Source: Mauremys mutica
Lineage: Eukaryota > Chordata > Testudines > Geoemydidae
NCBI RefSeq assembly: GCF_020497125.1
Contig: NC_059075.1
Span: forward strand, 63,445,321 to 63,509,320
Length of the DNA: 64,000 nucleotides
Direction: 5' to 3'
Below the pieces are notes generated by a model. It was given only the letters and a program-made list of their open reading frames with translations, made no database searches and was not told where the DNA came from. Shown here piece after piece: positions 24,601 through 37,700 of this stretch (positions are counted from its first letter, which is position 1; every line of letters starts with the position of its first letter). A program made the position numbers and the translations under genes.

Positions 24601-25062
24601 TTGGGGTGCAAGAGGGGGTAAGGGCTCTGGCTGGGGGTGCGGGCTCTGTGGTGGGGCCAGAAATGAAGAGTTGAGTGTGTGGGAGGGGGGTCTGGGCTGG
24701 AGTGCAGGGGGGATGAGAGCTCCAGCTGGGAGTGTGGGCTCGGGGGTGGGGCTGGGGATGAGGGTTTGGGATGTAGGAGAATGCTCCAGGCTGGGACCAA
24801 GGGGTTCAGAGGGAAGGAGTGGGGGATCAGGGCTGGGGCAGGGATATGTGGGGGGGCAGGGGGCAGTGTCTGGGTAGTGCTTACCTCAAGCAGCTCCCTG
24901 AAGCAGCGGCATGTCACCTCTCCGGCTCCTACGCAGAGGCACAGCCAGGCAGCTCCACACGCCGCCCCGTCCGCAGGCGGCACCCCTGCAGCTCCCATTG
25001 GCTATGGTTCCTGGCCAATGGGAGCTGCAGGGGCAGAGTGCAGAGCCCTGTGGTTGCCCTAC
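24595..25062. mobile_element. Truncated hAT, same family as 3734-4341
   Basis: It shares 'GCTTACCTCAAGC-GCTCC' and 'CTCCCATTGGCT' blocks with 3811-4120 but lacks both terminal repeats. Plus- and minus-strand open frames here come from G-richness and are not genes. Confidence 0.6.
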
Positions 25063-25657
25063 GTGTAGCGTAGAATAGAATCAGTACATATTTGGATGCT
25101 GTGTATATAACTAAACATTATTTTCAAGTACATTACACACTTCATGCTGAAAAGTGATACCTGCAATTTATATTTTCAGACTATTGCGTACAATGGTTAG
25201 CGTTTTCCCTGACTCCAAAATCATGAGTCTGATTTCTGTTCTTGTTTGTGAGGTTTTTTACTTTAAGACTTTCTGGTCTAGGAAGAATTCAGGAAATGAC
25301 CAGTAGCTAGAATTTCCCAATGAAATGTAAATATCCTTTCTAGGACAGGGATTTAATAATAGCAGAAAGAAAACCAACATTAAAATACTTTATTTGCTGG
25401 TTAGTTCATGAGGTTTTTTTCACTCCTACCTCAGTTTTGTAACACACAGGTGAATAGCTCTGTTAAATAACCACTAGTACTATACAAGCATTGTACTGTG
25501 CAGAAGGAAGTAGGCATGCTTTTATACTCTGAGTTCAGTGTGTTGCCTTCCAATCAGCTTTTCAGTTGAAAAGTGTCATTTGCAGCAGCCTTTACAGACT
25601 AATGCACACCGTCTCCAGAACTTATTATGCGTTAATGTTCTGTTTTGATTTTTACAG

Positions 25658-25767
25658 GAGACTAGACCTTACTTCCTTTTGATCAACTCTTTCTAAAGCA
25701 ACATCTCATCATGGCTGAAATGTCACCAGAAGAAATTCAATTGAGGGCTCACCAAGTCACTGATGAG
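25658..25767 (+). CDS. SNAP23: SNAP23 first coding exon (5' UTR 25658-25710, CDS 25711-25767)
   Basis: The acceptor is 'tgatttttacag' ending at 25657. The start ATG at 25711 begins [10 protein letters not shown] and the exon ends in phase 0 at ...TDE before gtaaac. About 53 nt of 5' UTR precede the ATG, so at least one noncoding exon lies upstream. The N-terminus MAEMS resembles SNAP25 (MAED) more than human SNAP23 (MDNLS), but the next residues follow SNAP23. Confidence 0.93.
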
Positions 25768-28700
25768 GTAAACTTTTTTCCCCAGGGCTCATTCAGGATC
25801 CTAATATACAATTATCCTAACCTGTGCAGAATAGGAAGGTAGGGGGAGCCTAGGAAGAAGACTGCCAAGGCAAAGTTGAATATCCTGAACTTCTCTATCT
25901 TCACCTGGTTTTCACCTTGTAGCTGCTGGGGCCAAGTTGTTTTTTTAAATAGGAGCTTGAAATTTCACTCCTAAAGTGGCACCTGCCAGATTTTAAAAGT
26001 GCTGAGCACCTAAAACTCCCATTGCAACCAATGAAATCTGTGGGGTGCTCACCCTCTTAAAACCAGGCAGGTGCTTAAACACACATTTTAGGATCCTGAA
26101 GTTATGCTCCTATTTTTTCTGATCTTTGCCTAGCTATAGTAATTGTCCCTGAGATATATCAGAGCAGTTTTTTCTAGTATCTGAGGAGCACTTGAAGTAT
26201 CAACTTTATTTTGTTGACCTTAGTGTGTACTGAGAAATATGAATAATGGCAAATGGAAAAGAATCCTAGATCATTGTAGCTCTGATATATAGATGTGGAT
26301 AGTTGCTTATCCCTTATTTCCAGGTTACTAAAGCTTTGTGCACTAGCTATTTTATTATATTGAACTTTTAGTGTTTGAGGGTCTTATTGATTCTCTTACA
26401 TGTGCTTCACTATGTTAAATCTTCTCTTTCTAGTCTTTGGAAAGCACAAGGAGGATTCTTGGTCTGGCTGTTGAGGTAAGGGAGCACTTACTAAATCTTT
26501 GGAAATGCACCAACCTGGTGAAGCAGTGATATCAAACAATTTCAGAGTAAATTGACTATACAGGGGAGACAGTGAAACTGACTATACTTTGTCAAATGTA
26601 CAAAGTAAACTGGAAAAAAAAAATAGAAATTTCTCTGATCTTTCAGATATAGGAATAGAGGCCTGGTCTACACTACGCGTTTAAACTGGTTTTAGGAGCG
26701 TTAAACCGATTTAACGCCACACCCGTCCACACTGAGAGGCCCTTTATATCGATATAAAGGGCTCTTTAAACCGGTTTCTGTACTCCTCCCTAACGAGAGG
26801 AGTAGCGCTAATATCGGAATTACCATATCGGATTAGGGTTAGTGTGGCCGCAGATCGACGGTATTGGCCTCCGGGTGGTATCCCACAGTGCACCACTGAC
26901 CGCTCTGGACAGCAATCTGAACTCTGATGCAGTGGCCAGGTAGACAGGAAAAGCCCCGCGAACTTTTGAATATTTCCTGTTTGCCCAGCGTGGAGCTCCG
27001 ATCAGCATGTGTGGCGATGCAGTTAAAAATCAAAATAAAGAAAGAGTTCCAGCATGGACCATGCGGATGTGATTGCTGTAAGGGCAGGCAAATCTGTTCT
27101 ATCAGCGCTCCGTTACAGAAGACGAAATTCAAAATCATTTTTAAAAAATCTCCAGACAGACGCCATAGCAGGGACTCAGCGCACTGCTGCGTGACAAGTG
27201 TAACGGAAAGCCAAAGAATCAAATGGACGCTCATAGACTGGAGGACTCAAGCTATCCCACAGTTCCTGCAGTCTCCGAAAAGCATTTGCATTCTTGGCTG
27301 AGCTCTAAATGCTTCTAGGGTCAAACACAGTGTCCGCGGTGGGTCAGGGCATAGCTCGGCAATTTACGCACCCCCCCCCCCACCCCCAGAAGTGAAAGGG
27401 AAAACAATCCTCTCTTGACTCTTTTACATATCACTCTATCTTTACTGAATGCTGCAGATAGACACGATGCTGCAGCACTCAACACCAACATCCTTGCTCC
27501 CCTCCTGCCATGGGTGGCTGATTGTACAATATGGCTGATATCCATCGTCATCATCAGCCTATTGACACATGGGGCAGTGCAAAAGGACTGGTAACCATGC
27601 CGACTAGCATCCATTAGGTCGATCAAGGGCACTTGGCCCTAATTTTTCCTGGTAGATGGTGCAGTATGGCTGGTAACCGTCCTCATCATAGCAACAGGGG
27701 GCTGAGCTCCATCAGCCCCCACCCTTCATGTGTAAAGAAAAGATTCAATTGCCCCGGACTAGCAGCGGGATGCTGGGCTCCTCTCCACCACACTGCTTAA
27801 TGTCCTGTCTGGACTATCATAGCAGCTGGAGGCTGCCTTCCACTCATTTCTCACTAACAAGTCAGTGTGTCTTATTCCTGCATTCTTTATTACTTCATCA
27901 CATAAGTGGGGGGACAATGCTACGGTAGCCCAGAAAGGTTGGGGGAAGAATGGAATCAACAGGTGGGGTTGTTGCAGGAGCACCCCCTGTGAATAGCATG
28001 CAGCTCATAATTTCTGCGGGATCTGACACACAGCAGCTGTGCTCTCTGGTTCTATGATACAGTGGTTCTCTAGTACACTTGCCCATATTCTAGGCAGGAC
28101 TGATTCTATTTTTAGATACCAAAAAGGAGGGATTGACTCAGGGAGTCATTCCCAATTTTGGCTTTTGCGCCCCCGGCTGATCTCAGCCAGGGGCACTTAT
28201 GACAGCAGCAAATGGTGCAGTGCAAAAGGACTGGTAACCATGATCATCTTATTATCAATTTATGGTATGGTAGATGGTACAGTATGGCTGGTAACCATCT
28301 CTGCTGTCATGCAAAAGCAAAAGCATGCTGCTGTGTAGCGCTGCTGAATCGCCTCTGTCAGCGGCATCTAGTACACATACAGTGACAGTCACAAAAGGCA
28401 AAACAGGCTCCATGATTGCCATGCTATGGCATCTGCCAGGGCAATCCAGGGAAAAAAGGCGCGAAATGCTTGTCTGCCGTTGCTTTCCCAGAGGAAGGAG
28501 TGACTGACGACATTTACCCAGAACCACCCGCAACAATGATTTTTGCCCCATCAGGCACTGGGATCTCAACCTGGAAATTCCAAGGGGCGGGGGGAGGCTG
28601 CGGGAACTATGGGATAGCTACGGAATAGCTACCCACAGTGCAACGCTCCAGAAATCGACGCTAGCCTCGGACCGTGGACGCACACCACCGATTTAATGTG

Positions 28701-31700
28701 TTTAGTGTGGCTGCGCGCACTCGATTTTATACAATCTGTTTTGCTAAACCGGTTTATTTAAATTCGGAATAATCCCGTAGTGTAGACGTACCCTTTGTAA
28801 CAATAGTAATTGAAAAAGAAGTTCGGATTTTTTTTTATTTTTTTTGATGCTGTAATAATAACTGGAAACACTAGAACTGTCTACTGGCAGAATATAAGGT
28901 GAAATGGCAGACAAATGTACCTTGAGAGATGGGGGAGACTAGGGCTTTAAAAAATAACCCAGTTAAAGGGATACAGAATATGCAGACAAATTATTGGTTA
29001 TCTAAAGAGAGACTCTTCCACTTCTGACAGCCACAGTTGTGTAGATGGCTTTCCAGATTGCAGCTGAATCTCCTGCACTTCCATGTTGTCTGACAGGTCA
29101 GAAATTGTTGGTGTCTTGTGACCAGTGTTAAAAGGTAAAGTAACTTTTGGGATGCAAGACAACATAGAAGCAACACAAAGTGGAATTGGATAACATATCA
29201 CAGTCTCTCTTAAAATCTGGCAATCCATAGTAATTCCATCTGAAGCCACAAGGAAACTGAACATCCATTCCCAAAGTTGAAACTTGTATCCAGCCATGAC
29301 TGCTTAGTAACCAGCAACCAACCACAGTACCTGAGGAGTAGGGTGTGTGAGATCTATATCTATATCATCTGTTTCCTTTCCATGCCCAAAGGGAAGGTCT
29401 GACCTGCCTTGGGACTTCTCATTCTCATTGACTGCTGTCAGTGAGCCAGGAGTTGGATGGGGATTGGCATTACCAGCAAACTGAGACATCCTTGGCAAAG
29501 GCTGTCATGGGAGGCATCTTGTGTGCATTCTTTTTGGATTCATAGTGTGTTTTTAAAAAAATAAATAAAAAAAAATCCCTTCTGAGAAATGCGCCAAGAC
29601 TTAATAACACTGAAGATTTGAGCTTTTACTTGCTCTTAGAGTTAAGGACAGCTGAAGATGGCAAAGATGCATCCTCAAAATGAAGATTTGATTGAGGCTG
29701 TGCTTGACTGCCTGGTGCTGTGGCACATACTATTTTAGGAACGGAGAGAGATCCTGGCACTAATGGGGTACCACATCAGCTAATTCTAATTTAACAAAGC
29801 TCTTCAATACTGGTGTGTCTGGTAATAACATACTTAATACTGGTTTCTTCAGTACTTGAGAAATTGCAAGCGCCTTTAAACTCCCCACACTTTAAGATCC
29901 TGAAACAAAATCTGCGTTGGAGCAGAAAGTTCTACCCTTGTAGGCTCAATAGTTGGACCCAGGAATCTCTGTACTGATGTGGCCTCATTGCCCATTTGAA
30001 AACTTGAGCACTTCAGCCCTCACTAAGCTTTTGGAATGATTTTCCCCAGTGCTAGAGTTGCTGTTGACTTTCGTTGGCCTAAAATTGAACGTAGGCTACT
30101 TTGTTCCTTCAAAAGGCAAGTGGCTGATCTGGTGTAGGGTCTAGAGACTGGGCTCATAAGGCTTCCTCCAGGAGGAAGTCAAACCACTTTCCCTGCCTAC
30201 TCTGGCCATCCTATGTGAAGGTCTTACCCAGTGGGCAGTGACTTAGGTGGTGAGATTGGGAATTGATTTCTCATTGATTTGTCCATGCCAAGTTTGATCT
30301 GTGTTTGAATATCTGAGTACAGCAAATCATTTGAAATACCTTTCCCTGTTTAAATAACTCAAAAGGGATTCCTACCAACTTTTAATTGCTTCTGAACTGC
30401 GACTAAGCAAAATTGTCAGTCCAGAAAACTCTCAGAACACTAAGTTTTTTAAAAAGAATATTAATAGAAGTGCCATTTCAACCAGAACTGTGGTATTGTC
30501 ACTATGTAGTAACTTTTTTTTTTACACTATCCTATCACATGTGAAACTAAGGGCTGGTCTAAGCTACCACTTAAGTTGCTGTAACTTACATTGCTCAGGG
30601 GTGTGAAAATGACATTCCCCCAAGTGATGTAACTTACATCGACTTAAAACAGTGTCACACCGGTGCTATGTCCGTGGGAGACGCTCTCCCACCGACATAG
30701 CTTCCGCCTCTCAGGGAGGTGGAGTAATTATGCCAATGGGAGTGTGCTCTCCCATCGACATAGCACGTCTGGTGAAGACGCGCTACAGTGCAGTAGTGTA
30801 GACTTGCCCTTAGTGATGGTCCACAATGCAAGCTTCCTTTATTCCAATATCGTAGTTCAGAGCAGGTGTTATTCTAGCTAGCACCAGAGCCCTTGACTGT
30901 GTGCTGGTGTACTGAAAACAGTGTTATTTCTGCAAACCTCCTTTTCTCTTTACAGTCCCAGGATGCGGGAATCAAGACAGTCACCATGCTGGATGAACAA
31001 GGAGGTGAATTCTACCTGTGTGGAAAGCAGAGTTGTGAATATAAAGTCTTAATGGTCTGCAGTAATATCTGTACTTATGTTTGGTGTCCTAATTTATTAG
31101 GTTTTGGCCTCAGTAACTCATTTTGGTATAGAAATGAGGTTGCTTCACTAGTCAGATGTCCCTGTGTTTGTGCAATTATAGTATTTAAGATTTAGCTCTG
31201 GTTCATGTCACCAGAGTTTGCAGGCTGTGCAATTAACTGTGCTATCGAGCCTCCCGCCCTATCCCCCTGACAAAATAATGTTTCTTTACTTTAAAAGCAG
31301 CTAGTAACATCTAAACATCCAGACAACATAACTATTACACTATGAGGGGAAAAAAAGCTTTTAATTTAGGATTGCTGGAAACGTATAATCAAAAATTCTA
31401 TTGCAGCATATGCCATTGTTTGCTTTTGCTACAAAAAGTTCCTTTAGGGGACAAGTGGCTTCAGTATACAGATCTAATTTATAACTTAGATGTTAACATT
31501 TCAGATAAAAGCTTCCCCTCTAAGGTCTAATATCTCAAACTTTTTTTTGTATGTTTTGTAACTACTTTTTTTAGAACAACTAACCCGTATAGAAGAAGGC
31601 ATGGACCAAATAAACAAAGACATGAGAGAAGCTGAAAAGACCTTGACAGAGCTCAACAAGTGTTGTGGCCTCTGTGTCTGTCCTTGCAACAGGTCAGTTA

Positions 31701-34700
31701 ACAAATCCAGACTCAGGTCTGAATTTCTGGGATCCCACAAAAAGAGCACCTCTGAATGTTCCCCAATAGGGTGAAATAACTAAAGAAAATCTTGCTACTT
31801 GCTGTTGGAGTAAAAACTACACTGATAATAGTCAACTTGCCCTAAGTGCTTTTTAGGGAAATTGATAACTGCAGCTTGCTGAAGAGTGTACCATTTGATA
31901 GGGCTTAGTAGCTAAAACACACTCACAGTAACCACCTTTTAGATTTGTAAATAATGGGATCCCAACCTGAAGCTTATACACAGTAAAGCAATATTAGTGT
32001 TTAAAAAAACTTCAGTTTTCAACTTTTTCTTCTCCCTCTTTATAATAAAGATCAATTGGAATCTGAAATTTTCTTCCCAAATGTATTTCTCTATTGCTGG
32101 GACACTGGCTTATTAAGACTGGTAATATGTGCTGGGCTACTCTGTTATTTTTCTTGGCATGGGGTGAGAGGAAGGTGAACATATTATGGCATTTATTTTT
32201 AGAGAGGACAAATAAGATCTAGTATTGAGTAGAACTTACGGATTAGTATATGTGGGGGTCAGAGTGGGAAAAGAAAAACCAGAATAGGTCTTGGTCTTAC
32301 CAGCTTTAAAAATCTCACATTACTTATTACATTCTGTTTTTATTTATTTATTTTTTGCAAGCTTTTGTCATAGTTCCTAATTGTAATGTGTCACCACTGG
32401 CCTCTCAGAAAATGTCAATTAAAAGGCTTTTAGAGCCTGCTGGATGGCATTTCTGGTGTAGTTTCAAACATTTGTAGCAAAAAGACAGGTAAAGCAGACC
32501 GAGCAGAGAGGGATGCTTTGTACTCTCTAGGCAGTTTTACTATTGAGATCTACCACTAGTTGTCGTATCTAAGCTGCTCTAAACTATTAAATGAATTTGT
32601 GGGAATCTTACAAAGAAAATGGCTAAACAGGCCTCTCTCCCTTAGGGTGGTAGGAGAAGGAAAGGGGATTCACTGTATGTATACTTGCCAAAGTGAATTG
32701 TGTTTGCGAATTTTTATTGTGGGTCCAATCAGTGGGCCAAAGAGAGCCTGGATCTCTTCAATGATTGAAGTGGAAGTGAGGTAGTTAAACTGTACATTCA
32801 AGTCCCTTACATGAGGGTCTCATTCAGAACAACATAATGCTATGTGATCATCCTGAATTAAAATGAGCATGAGGTTTTCAGGACTAAAGGTTCAGACTTT
32901 TGTTACAACAGTTTGATAAGTAAATAGCTCTGATCTGGCCTGTAGCTCAACACAAAGTTGTTGTACCAGTGTGCGATTTCATTCTTAACATAACTTGCAT
33001 CTTGTCAGTATCTCAGATTACAATCCTGTCCAGGTTTCTGAATTTGTCACATTGGCCACTTCCAATAAGTGATTCACCTTGGGCAAAAAACCTGATATCT
33101 AGTGCCATTGAATCTGAGCAGATCATCTATCAAGACTACACTCTGTATTTGTGATGGAGTTTGTGGCACTTCCAATATGTTAATTCCTGTAGGTGACTTT
33201 CACAGTGAGGTGCCTTGGGAAGTTTTGGAGTGTGCGGAGGTCAAGAGCAGGAGAAACTGTACTGAGTGGATCTGAAAAATGCTGACAGTCCTCTCACCCC
33301 ATTGTCCCACTTATGAGTGGTATAGTGGTATCTTACATAAATGTTGAGCACTAGGATAGCTAGTCTTCCACACACAGGCTGAATTTAAACACCAGAGTGC
33401 ACACAAGTAAACATTTCTTTTCTTCCCCTACTTTATTCAGATTACTTAAAGCTACTTTGTTTTGAAAGCAAAGGACTTCAGCTGAAAAAAAAACTCACTA
33501 ACCACTTGCTTGCATGTTTGATGGTTTTTTACTGTTCTTTTTTCTATTCTCTCCTAACATACCCACCTTCCACTTACTTAATAAAAATGAAGACTAAACA
33601 CTAGAAGCTGGATTCAATTAACTGGTGAAAGCGGACTTTAGGACAAAGTCAATCTTGTGCCACAGCCTATACTGTTAACCATCTGTCTAAGGTGATGTTC
33701 TAAATGGGTATGTGTTTGCATGGGCATGATGTTTGCATGCAAGACATGTTGTGACTGTCTGTGGTTTTGTGGTGGTCCAGTGTATCATTCATGTCTATAG
33801 ATAGCATGTTATAGAATGGATTAGGCATGGGAGCCTATTAACTCTGACCCAGCTCCTTGAGGAGAGGCTGTAAATACCAGGGCTGTACCAGTTGATGTTT
33901 AGGATCTTAAACATATTGACTTCCTTATCAGGAAGGTGTCAAACTATTACAAATATGGAGTAATAGTTTGGAAAATTACTTTGGTATTTTTTAATGTGGC
34001 AGTCATGTTTGTGTTTCAGTGACTCACTCAAACCTGTAGAAATAAAAAGCTGGTCTGTCTTATTGTCCAGCACCATAAAACTCCACCTGGGGTGTAAAAG
34101 TAAAGTTGCATGTTCAGACTTATGCATCATTCCGTATGGCAAATTCTACTTTTACTTACAACTGTGGCACCCCATTGAAGAATAGCAATCTTTATTAATC
34201 CTGCACAAACCAGAATAGAATCAGCATGCTCTCCCATAATTGTGTTGCATCAATGCTAACAAGTAAAAAGTAGAAGAAATGAATTTTTCTTACTAAAGCA
34301 AGTTCCTTTGAGTGAATAAACAAAAGGGATCAGATCTGAGTAAGCGCCATACCAGAAATGTGACTGAATGCATCAGTTTACGTTGGTATTTGTAGAGCTC
34401 TGCTGAGGGTGGTATTACATGGGCTCTGACCAAAGACTGAGGCATTCTTCTAAGCTAGAGTTGTCTGCCCTTTTCCTCATTCCCAGAAAACAAATGTGAA
34501 GTTGCCTGTATTTTTGCAGCTAAAACTTGGGCAGAGATTCTAATGAGAGCATCAGTCTTCATCTGATACTATTATCATTTTTCTTAGGACACATTTCTTT
34601 TATATCACAACATTTTGAATAGGTGCTGCAAAATTTTAAACTTAGTGTTCTTGAAAGGTGCCACACTGACAGAAGTCCTGTAGTTACAGCATAGGTTTAG

Positions 34701-37700
34701 TGCCAGTGAAAGCTTCCCCATACTGCCCTGCAAATGTTTGGCCCAATGGAGAATTAGAAGGAAAAGGGTAGTTCAGGCTTAATGGCCAGTTTAATCCTTG
34801 ATCTCACTTGTGAGACTACCAACAAACAAGCATAGTATATATGGGGTGGTTACAAAACCTCTTTATTAAAATTTTAAAAAATTACACTTGTGTAAAATTT
34901 CAGAAACCTCTCTAACTTGTCTATAGATCTACTTGCCTTTTTAAGTCATATTTCATAGCTCCTTGCCACTGCTGCTATGGTTATAATAGGGCTTTTGCCA
35001 TATCAGGCCATCTTTGCTTTTTCTTGGATAATGCACTAAAATCATAATGGTAAGTATGACTTAAGTTGTCCTGTGTTTAACACATGAATCTATTGCTGGA
35101 AAACTACCTGAAGAATCAAGGAGAGATGGCATCAGGAAATCACCTCTTGAATATATCTGAAATGCTAGTTAAGTGCATAAATGTTTCCCAAGGTTGCTTC
35201 AACCTCAAGGTACCTCTTGCTCATCCCCTGTTGAGGATTGTGTCCAAATCAAAATAACTATGCTTCCCTGTTCATCTATAGTCTTGTATCTAAGATGTTG
35301 CAGAAAATGACGATTAAAATCTGATTTTTAAAAGCATTAAGGCCTGGTCTAAATACAGCTTTTGTACCAGTATAACCCTTTTGGTTAGGGGGTAACTTTT
35401 TTTCCTCTCAAAATATTTATAGTGCCACAGCTCCTACTGTGAATGAAGTTATACTGCTACAAAGGTGCTTTATACTGGTATAATTTATTTCCATACTAAA
35501 AGGAGAATATAGTTATAGTATTTTGTATTGCTTTAACTATACCGGTATAGTTAAAGCAGCACAGCATTTGTGTGTACACTGCAGAGATTTTTTGCCAAAA
35601 GTTATGCTGTTTTAATTGAAGTGCTTTTAATTAAAACCGTTGTTGCATGTCCACACTAGCTCCTTGTGTTGGCTGAGTGCATCCACACTAGCAGCTCTTG
35701 CATTAACATAGCTACCACAGTGCACTGCTCTCTATCCCACTGTGCAACTGGCAGCAGAGTGCTTTGGGAAGAGTTTGCAATGCCTCATGGGGGAGGTATA
35801 GCATCACATGATGCAGGTTTCTCAATCCCATCCTTCCCTGGGCATCCTACTAGATTGCCAGCTGCTTTTCAACTGAAGTGTGTAGGGAGGGAAGTGGAAT
35901 GTACACTGCAATGCCACTGGGAGAGAGTGTGATGGGGCATGTGAGAGAGAGTGGGTCGGGGGAGTATGTATGTGAGAGAGTTGTCAGCATGCGGTCTCCA
36001 AGTTCAGACAGCCATTGGAAGCAGCCAGTCCTGAGGCAGGGAGTGTGTGGGGGGGGGAACCCCTGACATCAGCCCCCACCTCCCTCCCTGGTTCTGCACA
36101 GCAGTGTCTGTGTGTGTCTCTCTCTCTCACACACGCATGCCCCCTACCTCTCTCTGCCTGCCTCTGAGTTCATAGTATGGGAGAGAGCAGCAGTCCACAT
36201 TAATGATTTGCTTTTTGTTGCGGGAGCTGAGTGGCATGCTTAGCTGTCAGACCTTCATGGAGCTTTAACAGGGAGGAGCACATGTTTGTGTAGCAGGAAT
36301 GCAGGGCAGTCGAGTTCAAATCAGTGAGCAGAGTGGTCATGGCAGGCATTGTGGGATACTGGGGGAGGTCAGTTATGACAATATAATGAATGACAATGTC
36401 ACAGTGATGCTTTGTTGCTTTAAGTTTGCCACAAAAAGCCCCGTGCCTCTCGTCAAGGTGGTTTTATTTTGTTGCCAAAAGTGACATTGTACACCTCCAC
36501 TGTTTTGCTGCCAAAAGCTGCCTTTGGGTGACAAAACTCTGCAGTATAGACAAGGGCTTAGTGATTTAGCAGCACAATTGCTATTGAAAGTCACTGGTCT
36601 TTTTACTTTCAATAGGACTTGTGCTCAAGAAGAGGATATGCCCATTACTCAGTTTGGGATTGGGGGGGAGACAATAACAGAAAATGTGGAAGTACTAAAT
36701 GCCTTCCTTGTTTTCACCAAAAAGGTTGGTTAGCGATCAGATGTTTAATATAATGAATGCCAATGAAAATTCGGTAGGATCTGAGGCTTAAAACAGGGAA
36801 AGAACAAATTTTAAAATGACTTAGACAAGTTAGATGTCTTCAAATCGGCAGGGTCTGATGAAATACATCCTGGAATACTCAGAGCTGACTGAAGAGATGA
36901 GTTATTAGCAATTACCTTCAAAAACTCATGGAAGACGAGAGATTCCAGAGGGCAAAGAGTGCCAATCCATAAAAAGAGGAATAAGGACAACCCAGGGAAT
37001 TATTGACCTAGTCCACCTCAGTATCCGGAAAGATAATGGAACAAATAATCAAGCAATCCATATGCAGACACCTAAAAGATTAAGTAATAGTCAACATGGA
37101 TTTGTCAAGAACAAATAACAAACCAACCTAATAGCTTTCTTTGATAGGATAGCAAGCCTCATGGATGGGGGGAAGCAGTAAACATGGTATATCTTGACTT
37201 AAGTAAGGCCTTTGATACTATCCTGCATGACCACCTCATACATAAACTAAAGAAATATAGCCTAGATGGAGCTACTATAAGGTGGTGCAGAACTGGCTGG
37301 AAAACCATTCCCAGAGAGTAGTTATCAGTCGTTCATTGTCAAGCTGAAAGGGCAGTTCCAATGGGGTCCTGCAGGGATCAGTCCTGGGTCTGGTTCTGTT
37401 CAAGATCTTCATAAATTATTTAGATAATGACAGAGTACATTTATGAAGTTTTTAGATGATACCAAGATGGAAGGAGTTGCAGGTACTTTTGGAGGATAGG
37501 ATTAAAATTCAAAATGATCTGGACAAACTGGAGAAATAGCCTGAAGTAAAAAGAATGAAATTCAGTAAGGATAAATGCAGAGTACCGCACTTGGGAAGGA
37601 ACAAACAATTGCATGCATACAAAATAGGAAATAACTTTTTAGGAAGGAATAATGCAGAAAAAGATCTGGGGGTTATAGTGGATCACAAACTAAATAGGAG

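Larger units (their letters stand above)
6545..25657 (+). other. SNAP23: SNAP23 intron 1 (5' UTR intron)
   Basis: Apart from the transposons listed separately, the gaps 7656-8725, 8966-9540, 11481-12740, 13851-16305, 17756-18576, 20698-24302 and 25063-25657 show no coding exon. 22640-23000 contains an AT-rich stretch with repeated 'TTTGTTTCAAAATGG'-like blocks, probably an old repeat. Confidence 0.6.

Noticed and set aside
24572..25073. Gly/Ser-rich open frames on both strands
   Set aside because: They fall inside a truncated noncoding hAT copy related to 3734-4341.
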